Shown here: one piece after another, positions 51,642 to 59,727 of the stretch
How the letters are laid out: the number at the start of each line of letters is the position of its first letter
How positions within the stretch are numbered: the first letter of the stretch is position 1
Assembly (NCBI RefSeq): GCF_030269445.1
Contig: NZ_BSTJ01000001.1
Coordinates: 1 to 64,000, forward strand
Direction of reading: 5' to 3'
Source of the DNA: Actinoallomurus iriomotensis
GTDB taxonomy: Bacteria; Actinomycetota; Actinomycetes; Streptosporangiales; Streptosporangiaceae
Length of the DNA: 64,000 bases
Program-made: the position numbers and the translations under genes
The notes under the pieces: model-generated
Databases searched by the model: none
What the model was told of the DNA's origin: nothing
Seen by the model: the letters and a program-made list of their open reading frames with translations, nothing else

Positions 51642-53441
51642 ATGAAGCCGATACGCCTGCTGGCCCGGGTCATCGGCGTGGCCGCGATGGCCGTGGCGGT
51701 CGGCACCGCGGTCAACCAGATCCTCAACGGCGGCCGGTGGAACTGGTGGGCGCTGGCCGCCGCGCTGACGCTCGCGACGCTCGCCGAAGGCGTCAACCGA
51801 TGGCTGGTTCGCTCGGACGTCCGCGACGGGCAGATCCGGCCGACACTCTGGCCGACCCTGACCGCCCCGGACGAGTCGCCACGGCGACTGACGGAGGTCA
51901 CCCCCCGAGATCTGGGTGTGCACCCCAACCGATTCGGCCCCGAAGGCGAAGCGCTCTACATCCCCCGCGACGTCGACGACGCCCTGGATGAGGCGCTCAC
52001 CGGCGGACGCCGGCCCATCGTCGTGGTGGCCGGCCCCCGGCTGGCCGGGACCACCAGCACCCTCGCCCAGGCCGCCCAGTCGCAGCTCCCCGACCACTAC
52101 GTCCTCGGCTTCGTCGATGACCCGCGCGTCCGGCTCACCGACATGATCGAATGCTCCCGCCGGTGGGCCGGCCACGGGCCTGGTGCGGTGCTGTGGCCGG
52201 ATGGGCTGACGCCGGATCGATTCACCGAACTCGCGCTCCTGCCGGCCGACCGGCTCCCGGACGGGCTGCGGGTGCTGGCCACCATCGACACCGGTGAGCT
52301 GGAGGGACTACGGATCCCCGAACACCAGGTCAAGGCGCTCGAAGAACATGCCGTTCAGGTCGAGTTGGGCGTGCTGACCCGCACCGAGCGAGCCGAGCTG
52401 CGAGCCCAGGACACGTACGCCGGCCTGCGACCGGTCCTGGACGAGGACGCCGACGTGCTGATGGGCCGGCTGATGGTGGCGTGGGAGCAGATCCACGACG
52501 CCTTGACACCGGCCGGGGAAGAGACCACCGATCGGGTCGCGTTGCTGCACGCGGTCACCGACTGGTACCGGGCCCGGCTGCCCCGTCTCCTCACCACCGA
52601 CGTCCTCACGCACCTGTACGGGGCCTATCGGCGTGAGCCGGCCGGGCAGAGCGTCATCGCCCCAGCGTCGGCCGCCGGCTACGCCCGGGCACTGGAATGG
52701 GCGACCGCGGTCAGGCCCGACAGGCCGCGTCTGATCGACGTGCAGACCGTGGCCGGTGGCCGGCGGTACGCTCCGCACTCGCTGCTGAGCGTCGTCGCCG
52801 ACGATGGGTCCGCGTCGGTCCACTGGCCCGTCCAGGACGCCTTGTGGGCCTATGCCGACCGTTTCTTCGACGGCGACCAGCGCCGCAACATCGGATACAC
52901 CGCCCTGCGCATGGATGCCCATTCCGCCGCCCACCGCCTGCTGGGACACCCCGGCACCACCATCGCCCCTGATGCGCTTAACCAGGTCGCCGCGTGGCTC
53001 CATGGCATCGGTGACACCACGGCGGCCCGCCGCTGGTACCGGCAGGCCATCGACACCGGCCACACCGACCAGGCGCCCAGAGCGCTCTTCGGCCTCGGAC
53101 TCCTGGAGGCGGAACACGGAGACATCGAGCAGGCCCGCCGCGCGTACGGGCAGGCCATCGACACCGGCCACTCCGACCACGCACCCAAGGCGATGGCCAA
53201 CCTCGGGAACCTGGAGGCCGGACAGGGAGACATCGAGGAGGCCCGGCGCTGGCACCGAAAGGCCGTCGACACCGGCCATCCGGAAGTAGCGGTAGAGGCC
53301 GCGAGCCGTTTGCGGGAGTTGGATCGAACGGAACAGGACCGCCGCCGGGCAGAATGGTTCACCCGGTACGGCTGGCAGGCTTACGCCGACCAGGAGCTGA
53401 TACAACGCCGCGGGGAAGGCCCCGACGACGCGGCGGAGTGA
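51642..53441 (+). CDS. Membrane-anchored protein with P-loop-like region and TPR-type repeats
   Basis: 599 residues, function unknown. Seen: two N-terminal membrane helices (about 5-25 and 30-48), a central domain with VVVAGPRLAGTTSTLAQ, which resembles a Walker A loop but has Thr where the Lys should be, and YVLGFVDDPRV; the middle then resembles NTPase-lid sequences. The C-terminus has three 36-residue repeats built on ARRWYRQAIDTGH, with GDIE between, of the TPR/Sel1 type. Such proteins bind partners through the repeats. If the P-loop is real it is degenerate, so ATP hydrolysis is uncertain. Followed by a strong palindromic terminator. Confidence 0.72.
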   Translation: MKPIRLLARVIGVAAMAVAVGTAVNQILNGGRWNWWALAAALTLATLAEGVNRWLVRSDVRDGQIRPTLWPTLTAPDESPRRLTEVTPRDLGVHPNRFGPEGEALYIPRDVDDALDEALTGGRRPIVVVAGPRLAGTTSTLAQAAQSQLPDHYVLGFVDDPRVRLTDMIECSRRWAGHGPGAVLWPDGLTPDRFTELALLPADRLPDGLRVLATIDTGELEGLRIPEHQVKALEEHAVQVELGVLTRTERAELRAQDTYAGLRPVLDEDADVLMGRLMVAWEQIHDALTPAGEETTDRVALLHAVTDWYRARLPRLLTTDVLTHLYGAYRREPAGQSVIAPASAAGYARALEWATAVRPDRPRLIDVQTVAGGRRYAPHSLLSVVADDGSASVHWPVQDALWAYADRFFDGDQRRNIGYTALRMDAHSAAHRLLGHPGTTIAPDALNQVAAWLHGIGDTTAARRWYRQAIDTGHTDQAPRALFGLGLLEAEHGDIEQARRAYGQAIDTGHSDHAPKAMANLGNLEAGQGDIEEARRWHRKAVDTGHPEVAVEAASRLRELDRTEQDRRRAEWFTRYGWQAYADQELIQRRGEGPDDAAE

Positions 53442-53447
53442 GACAAC

Positions 53448-53487
53448 ACGCACGAAGGGGCGCCCGTACGGGCGCCCCTTCGTGCGT
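53448..53487. terminator. Strong terminator palindrome
   Basis: A perfect 40-bp palindrome with 20-bp arms centred on GTAC, 7 bp after the TPR gene. It should also end transcription arriving leftward from the tRNA. Confidence 0.85.
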
Positions 53488-53510
53488 TGGTCACTCAGTT
53501 GGTCACTCAG
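53487..53510. repeat. Tandem 12-bp direct repeat
   Basis: TTGGTCACTCAG occurs twice in immediate succession between the terminator and the tRNA-Pro gene. The first base is shared with the terminator palindrome. Its function, if any, is unknown. Confidence 0.6.
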
Positions 53511-53548
53511 CGGTCATCCATGATGATCGCTGAGGCCTGTGATCTCGG

Positions 53549-53622
53549 TCGGGACGGCGGGATTCGAACCCACGACCCTTTGACCCCCAGTCAAATGCGC
53601 TACCAAGCTGCGCTACGTCCCG
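53549..53622 (-). tRNA. tRNA-Pro (GGG anticodon)
   Basis: A 74-nt cloverleaf on the minus strand. Acceptor stem CGGGACG pairs with CGTCCCG; the anticodon stem TTTGA/TCAAA encloses loop CTGGGGG, giving anticodon GGG for CCC/CCU codons; the T-arm has GGTTCGAATCC. The discriminator base is A; the 3' CCA is not encoded. Confidence 0.95.
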
Positions 53623-53715
53623 AGAACGCGTTAAAAGGCTAGCACAGCGTGGCCGATGATCTGGTCGCGCAGGGCGCGGGCCGCGGGCCGTCGCCCGGCC
53701 GTACGCGAGCGGGCG

Positions 53716-54474
53716 TCAGGCGAAGGTCAGGCCGTCGAGCCAGCCCTGCCAGGCGTGCTCGGCCTCCTTCTGCCCGGCCGTGCCGGCGAACAGGTGGTGG
53801 CCGAGGACGATGACGTTGCCGCGGTCGGCGCCGGAGTGGATGAAGCGGTACATCGCGTCCTCGGTGCGGATGCCGAGGAAGTGGGGCCGGTCCACGTAGT
53901 CGATCACGCCGTCGATCGGCGGGAGGCCCTCGACGGTCAGCGCCGCCCGGTCGCCCTCCTTGACATCGCCGGTCAGGCCCAGCTCCTTCCGCAGTACCGC
54001 CCAGAGGCGCTCCGGCGCCGGGCCCTGCGGACGCGCCGCGAAGACGGGTGTGGCCACGCGGCCGCGGAAGTGGGTGAGGTACTCCGCCAGCTTGGCGAGG
54101 TACATGTCCCAGCCGGTCTTCATCGCCTCGTACTCGGTCTCCCAGTCGTCGCCGAGGAAGCCGTTGTGCACCAGCCGCAGCACCGCGCCGCCTCCGTCGC
54201 GGCCCTCGATGAGGTACTCGAAGGCCATGAAGGTGCCGTCGGGGTTCTCCGGCGTGCGGTACGCCAGCCGCTCCCCCGGCTCCCAGGAGGTCACGGTGGA
54301 CTCCTCGGTGTGGCCGCCGAGCGTAAGGCCGCCCCTGCCACCCACGCGGGGCTCCAGTTCGTTGCGGCCCATGTACCAGGAGTCGATGCCGGGACCGGTC
54401 GCGATGGCGTCCCAGACCTGCTCGGGGGTGGCGTCCAGCGTGATCTCTTTGCGTACTTCGAACTCGTGCGTCAT
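53716..54474 (-). CDS. SRPBCC/AHSA1-family protein
   Basis: 252 residues from ATG 54474 (AAAGAGA upstream); an ATG at 54492 has no site. Seen: two START-like halves. The first has KEITLDATPEQVWDAIATGPGIDSWY (START beta-strand and helix, given to mark its extent), GGRGGLTLGGHT and VTSWEPGERLAYRT; the second, from about residue 155, is a weaker copy. These AHSA1 domains bind small hydrophobic molecules. It lies 48 bp after an ArsR regulator gene on the same strand, a pairing common in actinomycetes, where the ArsR protein represses the pair. Confidence 0.85.
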   Translation of the reverse strand: MTHEFEVRKEITLDATPEQVWDAIATGPGIDSWYMGRNELEPRVGGRGGLTLGGHTEESTVTSWEPGERLAYRTPENPDGTFMAFEYLIEGRDGGGAVLRLVHNGFLGDDWETEYEAMKTGWDMYLAKLAEYLTHFRGRVATPVFAARPQGPAPERLWAVLRKELGLTGDVKEGDRAALTVEGLPPIDGVIDYVDRPHFLGIRTEDAMYRFIHSGADRGNVIVLGHHLFAGTAGQKEAEHAWQGWLDGLTFA

Positions 54475-54522
54475 CGTCGTCTCTTTCTCCATGCCGGTAC
54501 GGGGATGCCGCCGGCGGTCCGG

Positions 54523-55143
54523 TCAGCGCTCTTCTTCCGCCGGGGCGGCGGCCCCGTCCTCGCGGGGGCGGGTACTCGGGTGGACGGCGACGACCACGCG
54601 GTGCTCGCGCCCGCCCTCGGCCGTCGCGTCGTGGTACTTGGCGACCAGGGCGGCCACGGCGTTCGCCAGCTCCTCGGCGAAGGCGGACCGGTCGGCCGCC
54701 GAGGCGAACCTGACCTCGCCGTCGATCGCGAACGTCGCCACGCGCTTGCGCGCCTTGGCCGCGCCGGTGATCAGCTCGCCGACGTCGCGTACGAGACGGG
54801 CGGCGACGGCGAGCAGCCAGCGCGCGGAGAGCTGGTCGGGCGAGCGCGCGGGGTCGGGCTGGACGGCGGCGAGCGCGGCCGGCGAGATGACGTACGACGT
54901 GGCGGTCGCCCGCATGAGCCGCTCGTTGACGTTGCCCTTGCGGCGCTCCTCGACCAGCTCGACCAGGCCGTGCCGCTCGAGCGCCTTGAGGTGGTAGTTC
55001 ACCTTCTGTCGCGGCAGGCCGACCTTGGCGGCCAGCATCGTCGCGGAGGCGGGCTCGGCCAGCTCGGCCAGCAGGCGGGCCCGGATGGGGTCGAGTGAGA
55101 CCTCGGCCGCGGCCGGGTCCTCGATCACTGCCACTTCGAACAT
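54523..55143 (-). CDS. ArsR-family winged-helix regulator
   Basis: 206 residues from ATG 55143. Seen: winged HTH with ASATMLAAKVGLPRQKVNYHLKALERHGL at about 31-60 (helices and recognition helix; given in extent only), preceded by SLDPIRARLL. The rest is helical, with no cysteine cluster, so it is unlikely to sense metals. It is the upstream gene of the ArsR/SRPBCC pair. An interrupted palindrome GACAAA-N4-TTTGTC at 55161-55176 lies 18 bp before the start, a probable autoregulatory operator. Confidence 0.85.
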   Translation of the reverse strand: MFEVAVIEDPAAAEVSLDPIRARLLAELAEPASATMLAAKVGLPRQKVNYHLKALERHGLVELVEERRKGNVNERLMRATATSYVISPAALAAVQPDPARSPDQLSARWLLAVAARLVRDVGELITGAAKARKRVATFAIDGEVRFASAADRSAFAEELANAVAALVAKYHDATAEGGREHRVVVAVHPSTRPREDGAAAPAEEER

Positions 55144-55554
55144 GCGAGGAGCCTCGCACCGACAAACTTTTTTGTCAAGACTGCCGGAGTGTTCGGCGTC
55201 ACGGAGCGTGGGCGATTTGTGACACTCGTCACGCGAGGTCCGTATCGCCGCGCCCGGCACCGCGCCGACCACCGCCCTGAGCAGAGCGAATGACCGAAAC
55301 AAAGACTGTCTGTCAGCGCAAATAGTTTCGGTCAGGCCCTAGAAAGCACAACGATGTCCAAAATGCAAGAGACAGATGGATCTCGCCAATCCAATCTGCC
55401 GTGTGATACAGATTCACTGTAACCAATTGCTCACGGATGCTCGACAACCGACGCAGTCTTCCCCCGACAGTCCTCGCAGCAGCACTTCCGAAACCATTTG
55501 GGTTACGGACGCGTGCGCGCCGCCGAAACATCGATGCGGAGCATAGGTCCGGTC
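55144..55554. promoter_or_regulatory. Divergent promoter region before the P450/terpene genes
   Basis: No gene seen. Holds the ArsR palindrome at 55161-55176, and 55300-55500 is less GC-rich than the surroundings, with several CAAATG/CCAAT-like AT stretches. This is the likely promoter region of the P450-terpene operon. No other clear palindrome was found. Confidence 0.45.
55161..55176. promoter_or_regulatory. Probable ArsR operator
   Basis: GACAAA-CTTT-TTTGTC, an inverted repeat with 6-bp perfect arms, 18 bp upstream of the ArsR start. Confidence 0.55.
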
Positions 55555-56916
55555 ATGTCTATCGCCGTCGCAGACCCAGCCGCACAGGCCGAAACTTTCC
55601 GCCTCTACCGCAATCTGCCGCGACTACTGCGCGATCCCATGGGGGAAGTGGAAAGCATGGGAAGAGCGGCGGCCGGTCGCGTCGCTCGCCTCGACTTCGG
55701 CGTGGCCGACGTCTACCTGGCGACCCACCCGGACCACGTCCAGCAAATCCTGCTGGACGACGCCGCGAACTTCCTGCGCGAGGGCACGTACTGGCGGCCG
55801 CTGAGCCGGCTGTTCGGCCGGAGCATCATGTCCGAGGGCTCGGACTGGAAACTCAGCCGCAGGACACTCCAGCCCGTACTCACCCGGCGGTACGTCCACT
55901 CGATGGCCGACCAGATGGCCGCCGCCATCAACGAGTCCCTCGACGGGCTCGCCGAGCACGCACGCACCGGGCGACCGGTGGCCGCGATGGCCGAGCTGTC
56001 CGACATCGTCAGCCACACCGTCATTCGTGTCTTCTTCGGAAACAAGATCACGCCCGCGGACGCCGCCCGGCTGACACCTGCCTTCGAGACCGTGGTGAAG
56101 GCCATCGCGTTCCGCTTCCTCCTGCCCTTCCTGCCGTTCTCGGTCCCGGTGCCGGGCGACCGGGCGCTCCGGCGCGCCATACGGCTCTTCGACGAGGTCC
56201 TCTACCCGCTGATCCGCGAACAGCGCTGGCGCGACGACGAGGTACGCGACTTCTTCTCCGTGCTCTGCCGCGCGCACGAGGCCGACGGCGCCGAGGTCAG
56301 CGATCGATGGGTCCGCGACAACCTCTTCGCCATGTTCGCCACCGGAACCGAGACGACGATCGGCGCCCTGACCTGGCTGTGGCCGCTCCTCGACGACCAT
56401 CCCGAGGTGACGCGGAGGCTCTACGAGGAGATCGACACGGTCGTGGGGTCCGGCCCGGTACGCGCCGAGCACCTGTCCGGCCTGACCTACACCCGGCAGA
56501 TCGTGCAGGAGCTGCTCCGGCTCTACCCGGCCGGGTGGGTGTTCCCTCGGCGGGCCGTCGAGTCCACGACGCTGGGCGACGTCACGATCAAGGCCGGCGA
56601 GTCGGTCCTCGTCAGCCCGTTCCTGACCCATCGGCTCGAGGCGTTCTGGGAACGCCCGCTCGAATTCGATCCCGATCGGTTCGATCCCGCCCTCGGCGGA
56701 GAGCCCGGACATCATCGTTACGCCTACGTGCCCTTCGGCGCCGGTCCACACAAATGCATCGGGCTGCATGTGTTCAATATGGAGGCCGAACTCATCATCG
56801 CCGGCATTCTGGCGCGTTTCCGGCCGACGTCCTGTACGGCCGTCTCTCGCATTCCTCGCGTCGGCGCCACGCTCCGGCCGAAAGAAAGCGTGGAACTCAT
56901 TCTGACAACCGTCTGA
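55555..56916 (+). CDS. Cytochrome P450 of the diterpene cluster
   Basis: 453 residues from ATG 55555; an ATG at 55534 is possible, neither with a strong ribosome site. Seen: helix-I ATGTETT at 262-268, ExxR at Glu319/Arg322 (QELLRLYP), and heme loop FGAGPHKCIG with Cys401. It belongs to the group of actinobacterial P450s that resemble CYP4/CYP102-type enzymes and is unlike the P450 at 25826. It lies 90 bp before a terpene synthase-like gene on the same strand. Inferred: oxidises the cyclised terpene. P450s of this sort are also known next to Streptomyces conservons. Confidence 0.9.
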   Translation: MSIAVADPAAQAETFRLYRNLPRLLRDPMGEVESMGRAAAGRVARLDFGVADVYLATHPDHVQQILLDDAANFLREGTYWRPLSRLFGRSIMSEGSDWKLSRRTLQPVLTRRYVHSMADQMAAAINESLDGLAEHARTGRPVAAMAELSDIVSHTVIRVFFGNKITPADAARLTPAFETVVKAIAFRFLLPFLPFSVPVPGDRALRRAIRLFDEVLYPLIREQRWRDDEVRDFFSVLCRAHEADGAEVSDRWVRDNLFAMFATGTETTIGALTWLWPLLDDHPEVTRRLYEEIDTVVGSGPVRAEHLSGLTYTRQIVQELLRLYPAGWVFPRRAVESTTLGDVTIKAGESVLVSPFLTHRLEAFWERPLEFDPDRFDPALGGEPGHHRYAYVPFGAGPHKCIGLHVFNMEAELIIAGILARFRPTSCTAVSRIPRVGATLRPKESVELILTTV

Positions 56917-56938
56917 AAGCCGCGGCGTTTCACCGCGC

Positions 56939-56963
56939 ATCACCCGCGTTTTCCGTGGGTGAT
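56939..56963 (+). terminator. Hairpin between P450 and terpene synthase-like genes
   Basis: ATCACCC and GGGTGAT form a 7-bp perfect stem around an 11-nt loop, with CGCG/CCGTG able to extend it. It may attenuate the transcript or form a 3' end; the next gene has its own AGGAGAGG site. Confidence 0.45.
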
Positions 56964-57006
56964 CCATTGGCGCGACGTTGACCGTGTTCCCGGACAGGAG
57001 AGGTTG

Positions 57007-57912
57007 ATGACATCTTCCGTCGCCAGACGCGATGGGCTGGACACCGCTGAGGCCAGGGGCAAGATCTGCGCGGTCGCGATGGAGTGTCTTCGTGACATGC
57101 AGGACTGCGTGTCCGCCTACCCGGCGCTGTTCTCGGCCCGGCCGCTCGGCGCGACGGTGTTCAGCGGCGTCGCGCTCGCCCACGCGTTCGGCTCGCCCGA
57201 CGCCACGGCGAAGGAGCTCAGGATGGCCACGCGCTTCACGCTGTGGGGCTTCGCCGCCGACTGGCTCCTGGACTACGTGGCGTCGTCGGCCGAGGAGATC
57301 AATGCCATCGTGGCCGGCTGCGCACGAGTGGGGCGGGGCGGGGCGCCGGATCCCGACATGCCCCTGGAGTGCCTGCTCGCGGAGCTGCGCGACGAGCTGG
57401 CCGCCCGGCCGCACTGGAGCGAGCTGCGGCGCGTCTGGGCCGAGCACCTCGACCGCTACCTGTCCGCCAACGCACGCGAGTGGACCTGGAAGACCGCCCA
57501 TGCGGCCGGAGACGGGGCGGCGCTCCCGACCTTCGAGCAGTACCTCGCGAATGCCGACAACATCGGCGCCTCGCTCGTCAACGTCTCGCACTGGACGTAC
57601 ACCGACGCCGTGGCGACCGCCGAGGAGATGGACCGGCTGGCCGAGGTCAGCGCGCAGGCGCAGCAGGCTCTGCGCCTGCTGAACGATCTGGCCAGCCACG
57701 CACGCGACGTCGAGTGGGGCGACCTCAACAGCCTCATGCTCGGACTCGGGCCCGCGGAGGTCACCCGCCGGGCCGAGGAGCTCATCGCCCGCTGCGACGA
57801 GATGTGCGAGGAACTGGCCCTGCGGTTCCCCGAGCCGGCGGCCTATCTACGGCGCCAGGTCGGCCACAATGTGGGCTTCTACGGCACGACCGACTACTGG
57901 GGCACCCGGTGA
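57007..57912 (+). CDS. Class I terpene synthase-like protein
   Basis: 301 residues from ATG 57007, with AGGAGAGG just upstream. Known: class I terpene synthases ionise a prenyl diphosphate with Mg held by an Asp-rich motif and an NSE/DTE motif. Seen: helical throughout; FAADWLLDY with Asp85 and Asp89 in place of DDxxD, and LLNDLASHARDVE with Asn226, Ser230 and Asp234 as an NSE-type site. No RY pair is seen near the C-terminus. The stop overlaps the class II cyclase start by 4 bp. Inferred: it acts on the copalyl- or halimadienyl-type diphosphate made by that partner. Function is a family-level guess, since such proteins are very diverse. Confidence 0.72.
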   Translation: MTSSVARRDGLDTAEARGKICAVAMECLRDMQDCVSAYPALFSARPLGATVFSGVALAHAFGSPDATAKELRMATRFTLWGFAADWLLDYVASSAEEINAIVAGCARVGRGGAPDPDMPLECLLAELRDELAARPHWSELRRVWAEHLDRYLSANAREWTWKTAHAAGDGAALPTFEQYLANADNIGASLVNVSHWTYTDAVATAEEMDRLAEVSAQAQQALRLLNDLASHARDVEWGDLNSLMLGLGPAEVTRRAEELIARCDEMCEELALRFPEPAAYLRRQVGHNVGFYGTTDYWGTR

Positions 57913-59507
57913 GCCCCGAGCGCACGGCGACCGTCGCCGTCCCGCCCACCCCGGCCATCGACATCCTGGCCGAGGCGGAGAACCTCCTCGCCGGGCTTCT
58001 GCGCGAGCCCTGGGGCCAGGTCTCCCCCTCGGTGTACGAGACGGGACGCCTGGTCGCCCTCAGCCCGTGGCTGACCGGACACGACCAGCGGATCGACCAC
58101 CTTCTGCTCAGCCAGCGGCCGGACGGCGGCTGGGGTTCCCCCGAACCCGGGTACGCATTGGTGCCGACCCTGAGCGCGACCGACGCGCTCCTGTCGGCGA
58201 GGCGTCCCGGCACGGAGGACGCCGCGACCGTCGGGCTGCGCGTTCTGTTCCGCTGGTTGCGCGGACCCGGCGCGCTGACCGCCGCCGACCTTCCCGATAT
58301 GCCCGCGATCGAGCTGATCGTGCCGAGCCTGGTCATGTCCGTCAACCGGCGGCTGGACGACATGGGCGACGCCGCGGGGCGGTGGCCGGGTGCCGAACGC
58401 CTGCGCGTCCCCGCCGGCATCAGCGATGCGCCCCTCCGGCTGATCCGGAGCCGGCTGTCCGCCGGGCAGCCCCTCCCGCAGAAGCTGGCCCACGCGTTGG
58501 AGGTCGCCACCCCCGCCGCGCACCGCCATCCCCTGTTCCGGCCCGACACGACCGGCAGCGTCGGCGCCTCGCCCGCCGCCACCGCGGCGTGGCTGGGCCA
58601 CCCGGACGATGAGGCGGCCTCCCCGGCGGTCGCCTTCCTCCGCGAGGCCGTGCGACCGCACGCCGGGCCGGTCCCCTGCGGCCTGCCCGTGACGGTGTTC
58701 GAGCGCGGCTGGGTGCTCGCCTGGCTGATCCGCGCCGGTGTCCCGGTCGATCCGCCCGCCGAGCTCGTGGCCGGCCTGGCGACCTCGCTCGGCCCGAGGG
58801 GAACGGCGGCCGCGGCCGGCCTGCCGGAGGACGCCGACACCACCTCGGTGGCGCTCTACGCACTCGCCCTGGCCGGTACCCCGCTGCCGCCCGACCCGCT
58901 GTGGGCGTACGAGTCCGGCGACCACTTCTCCACCTGGCCCGGGGAGGACGGCGTCTCGATCACGACGAACGCCCATGTGCTGGAGGCCTTCGGCCAGTAT
59001 CAACGGGTGGCGGGTGGCCCGGAGGACGCCCGGCGCGCGAACACGGTCACGAAGGTGGCGGCCTGGCTGCGTCGGCAGCAGCGCGCCGACGGCAGCTGGC
59101 GCGACCGCTGGCACGCCTCACCCTTTTACGCCACCTTCTGCACGGCGCTCGCGCTGGACGCCTTCGGCGGACCTCGGTCCGCCGAGGCGGTTCGCCATGC
59201 CGTACGCTGGGCGCTGGCCACGCAGCGGGCGGACGGGTCGTGGGGCCGGTGGGCCGGCACGGCCGAGGAGACCGCCTACGCGCTGCAGCTCCTTCTCGCG
59301 ACCGGGCACGGGCGAGAAGTGGGATGGGATGAGATACGGCGGGCGGCGACCCGCGGATTCGCATACCTCATTCGGTGTCCGCGCGAGTCCGAAGGCCCGG
59401 CACTATGGCATGACAAAGACCTTTACCAGCCGACCGCCGTTGTCAAGGCCGGCGTGCTGGCGGCACTTCATCTCAGTCATCGAGACGGGCTCACTCTCGA
59501 AGCTTGA
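57909..59507 (+). CDS. Class II diterpene cyclase-like protein with DxDTT motif
   Basis: 532 residues from GTG 57909. Known: class II cyclases protonate geranylgeranyl diphosphate with a DxDD Asp and make bicyclic diphosphates. Seen: the prenyltransferase/squalene-cyclase-type alpha-barrel with repeats such as QRPDGGWG, QQRADGSWRDRW and QRADGSWGRW, and at Asp308-Ala-Asp310-Thr-Thr the motif PEDADTTSVAL. The middle Asp310 (general acid) is kept but the final Asp is Thr. A DxDTT form is also reported for M. tuberculosis Rv3377c, which makes a halimane diterpene. Length fits a bacterial betagamma-domain cyclase. It stands directly before conservon 2. Confidence 0.85.
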   Translation: MSPERTATVAVPPTPAIDILAEAENLLAGLLREPWGQVSPSVYETGRLVALSPWLTGHDQRIDHLLLSQRPDGGWGSPEPGYALVPTLSATDALLSARRPGTEDAATVGLRVLFRWLRGPGALTAADLPDMPAIELIVPSLVMSVNRRLDDMGDAAGRWPGAERLRVPAGISDAPLRLIRSRLSAGQPLPQKLAHALEVATPAAHRHPLFRPDTTGSVGASPAATAAWLGHPDDEAASPAVAFLREAVRPHAGPVPCGLPVTVFERGWVLAWLIRAGVPVDPPAELVAGLATSLGPRGTAAAAGLPEDADTTSVALYALALAGTPLPPDPLWAYESGDHFSTWPGEDGVSITTNAHVLEAFGQYQRVAGGPEDARRANTVTKVAAWLRRQQRADGSWRDRWHASPFYATFCTALALDAFGGPRSAEAVRHAVRWALATQRADGSWGRWAGTAEETAYALQLLLATGHGREVGWDEIRRAATRGFAYLIRCPRESEGPALWHDKDLYQPTAVVKAGVLAALHLSHRDGLTLEA

Positions 59508-59727
59508 GTTGCCAATAAAACGGACATCTGGGCATTAAGGGTTACAGAAGTCTCGCAACTCTCCATTCGCCTTGAACCCGATATCTCCGGTTGCTAGAGT
59601 TCATGATCGCTATGGCGAGGTCAAAGTAAGATTGACATAAACGGGTCATAGGTATTTCGCTGCAATTCCGCTGGAAGCCCGATCCAGCCCTCCGGTTCCC
59701 CCTCCTCATATTGCCGAGGCCGCTGTA

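Noticed and set aside
53487-53510. The tandem repeat as a CRISPR array or proven attachment site
   Set aside because: Only two copies without spacers exist and no cas gene, integrase or island boundary is seen.
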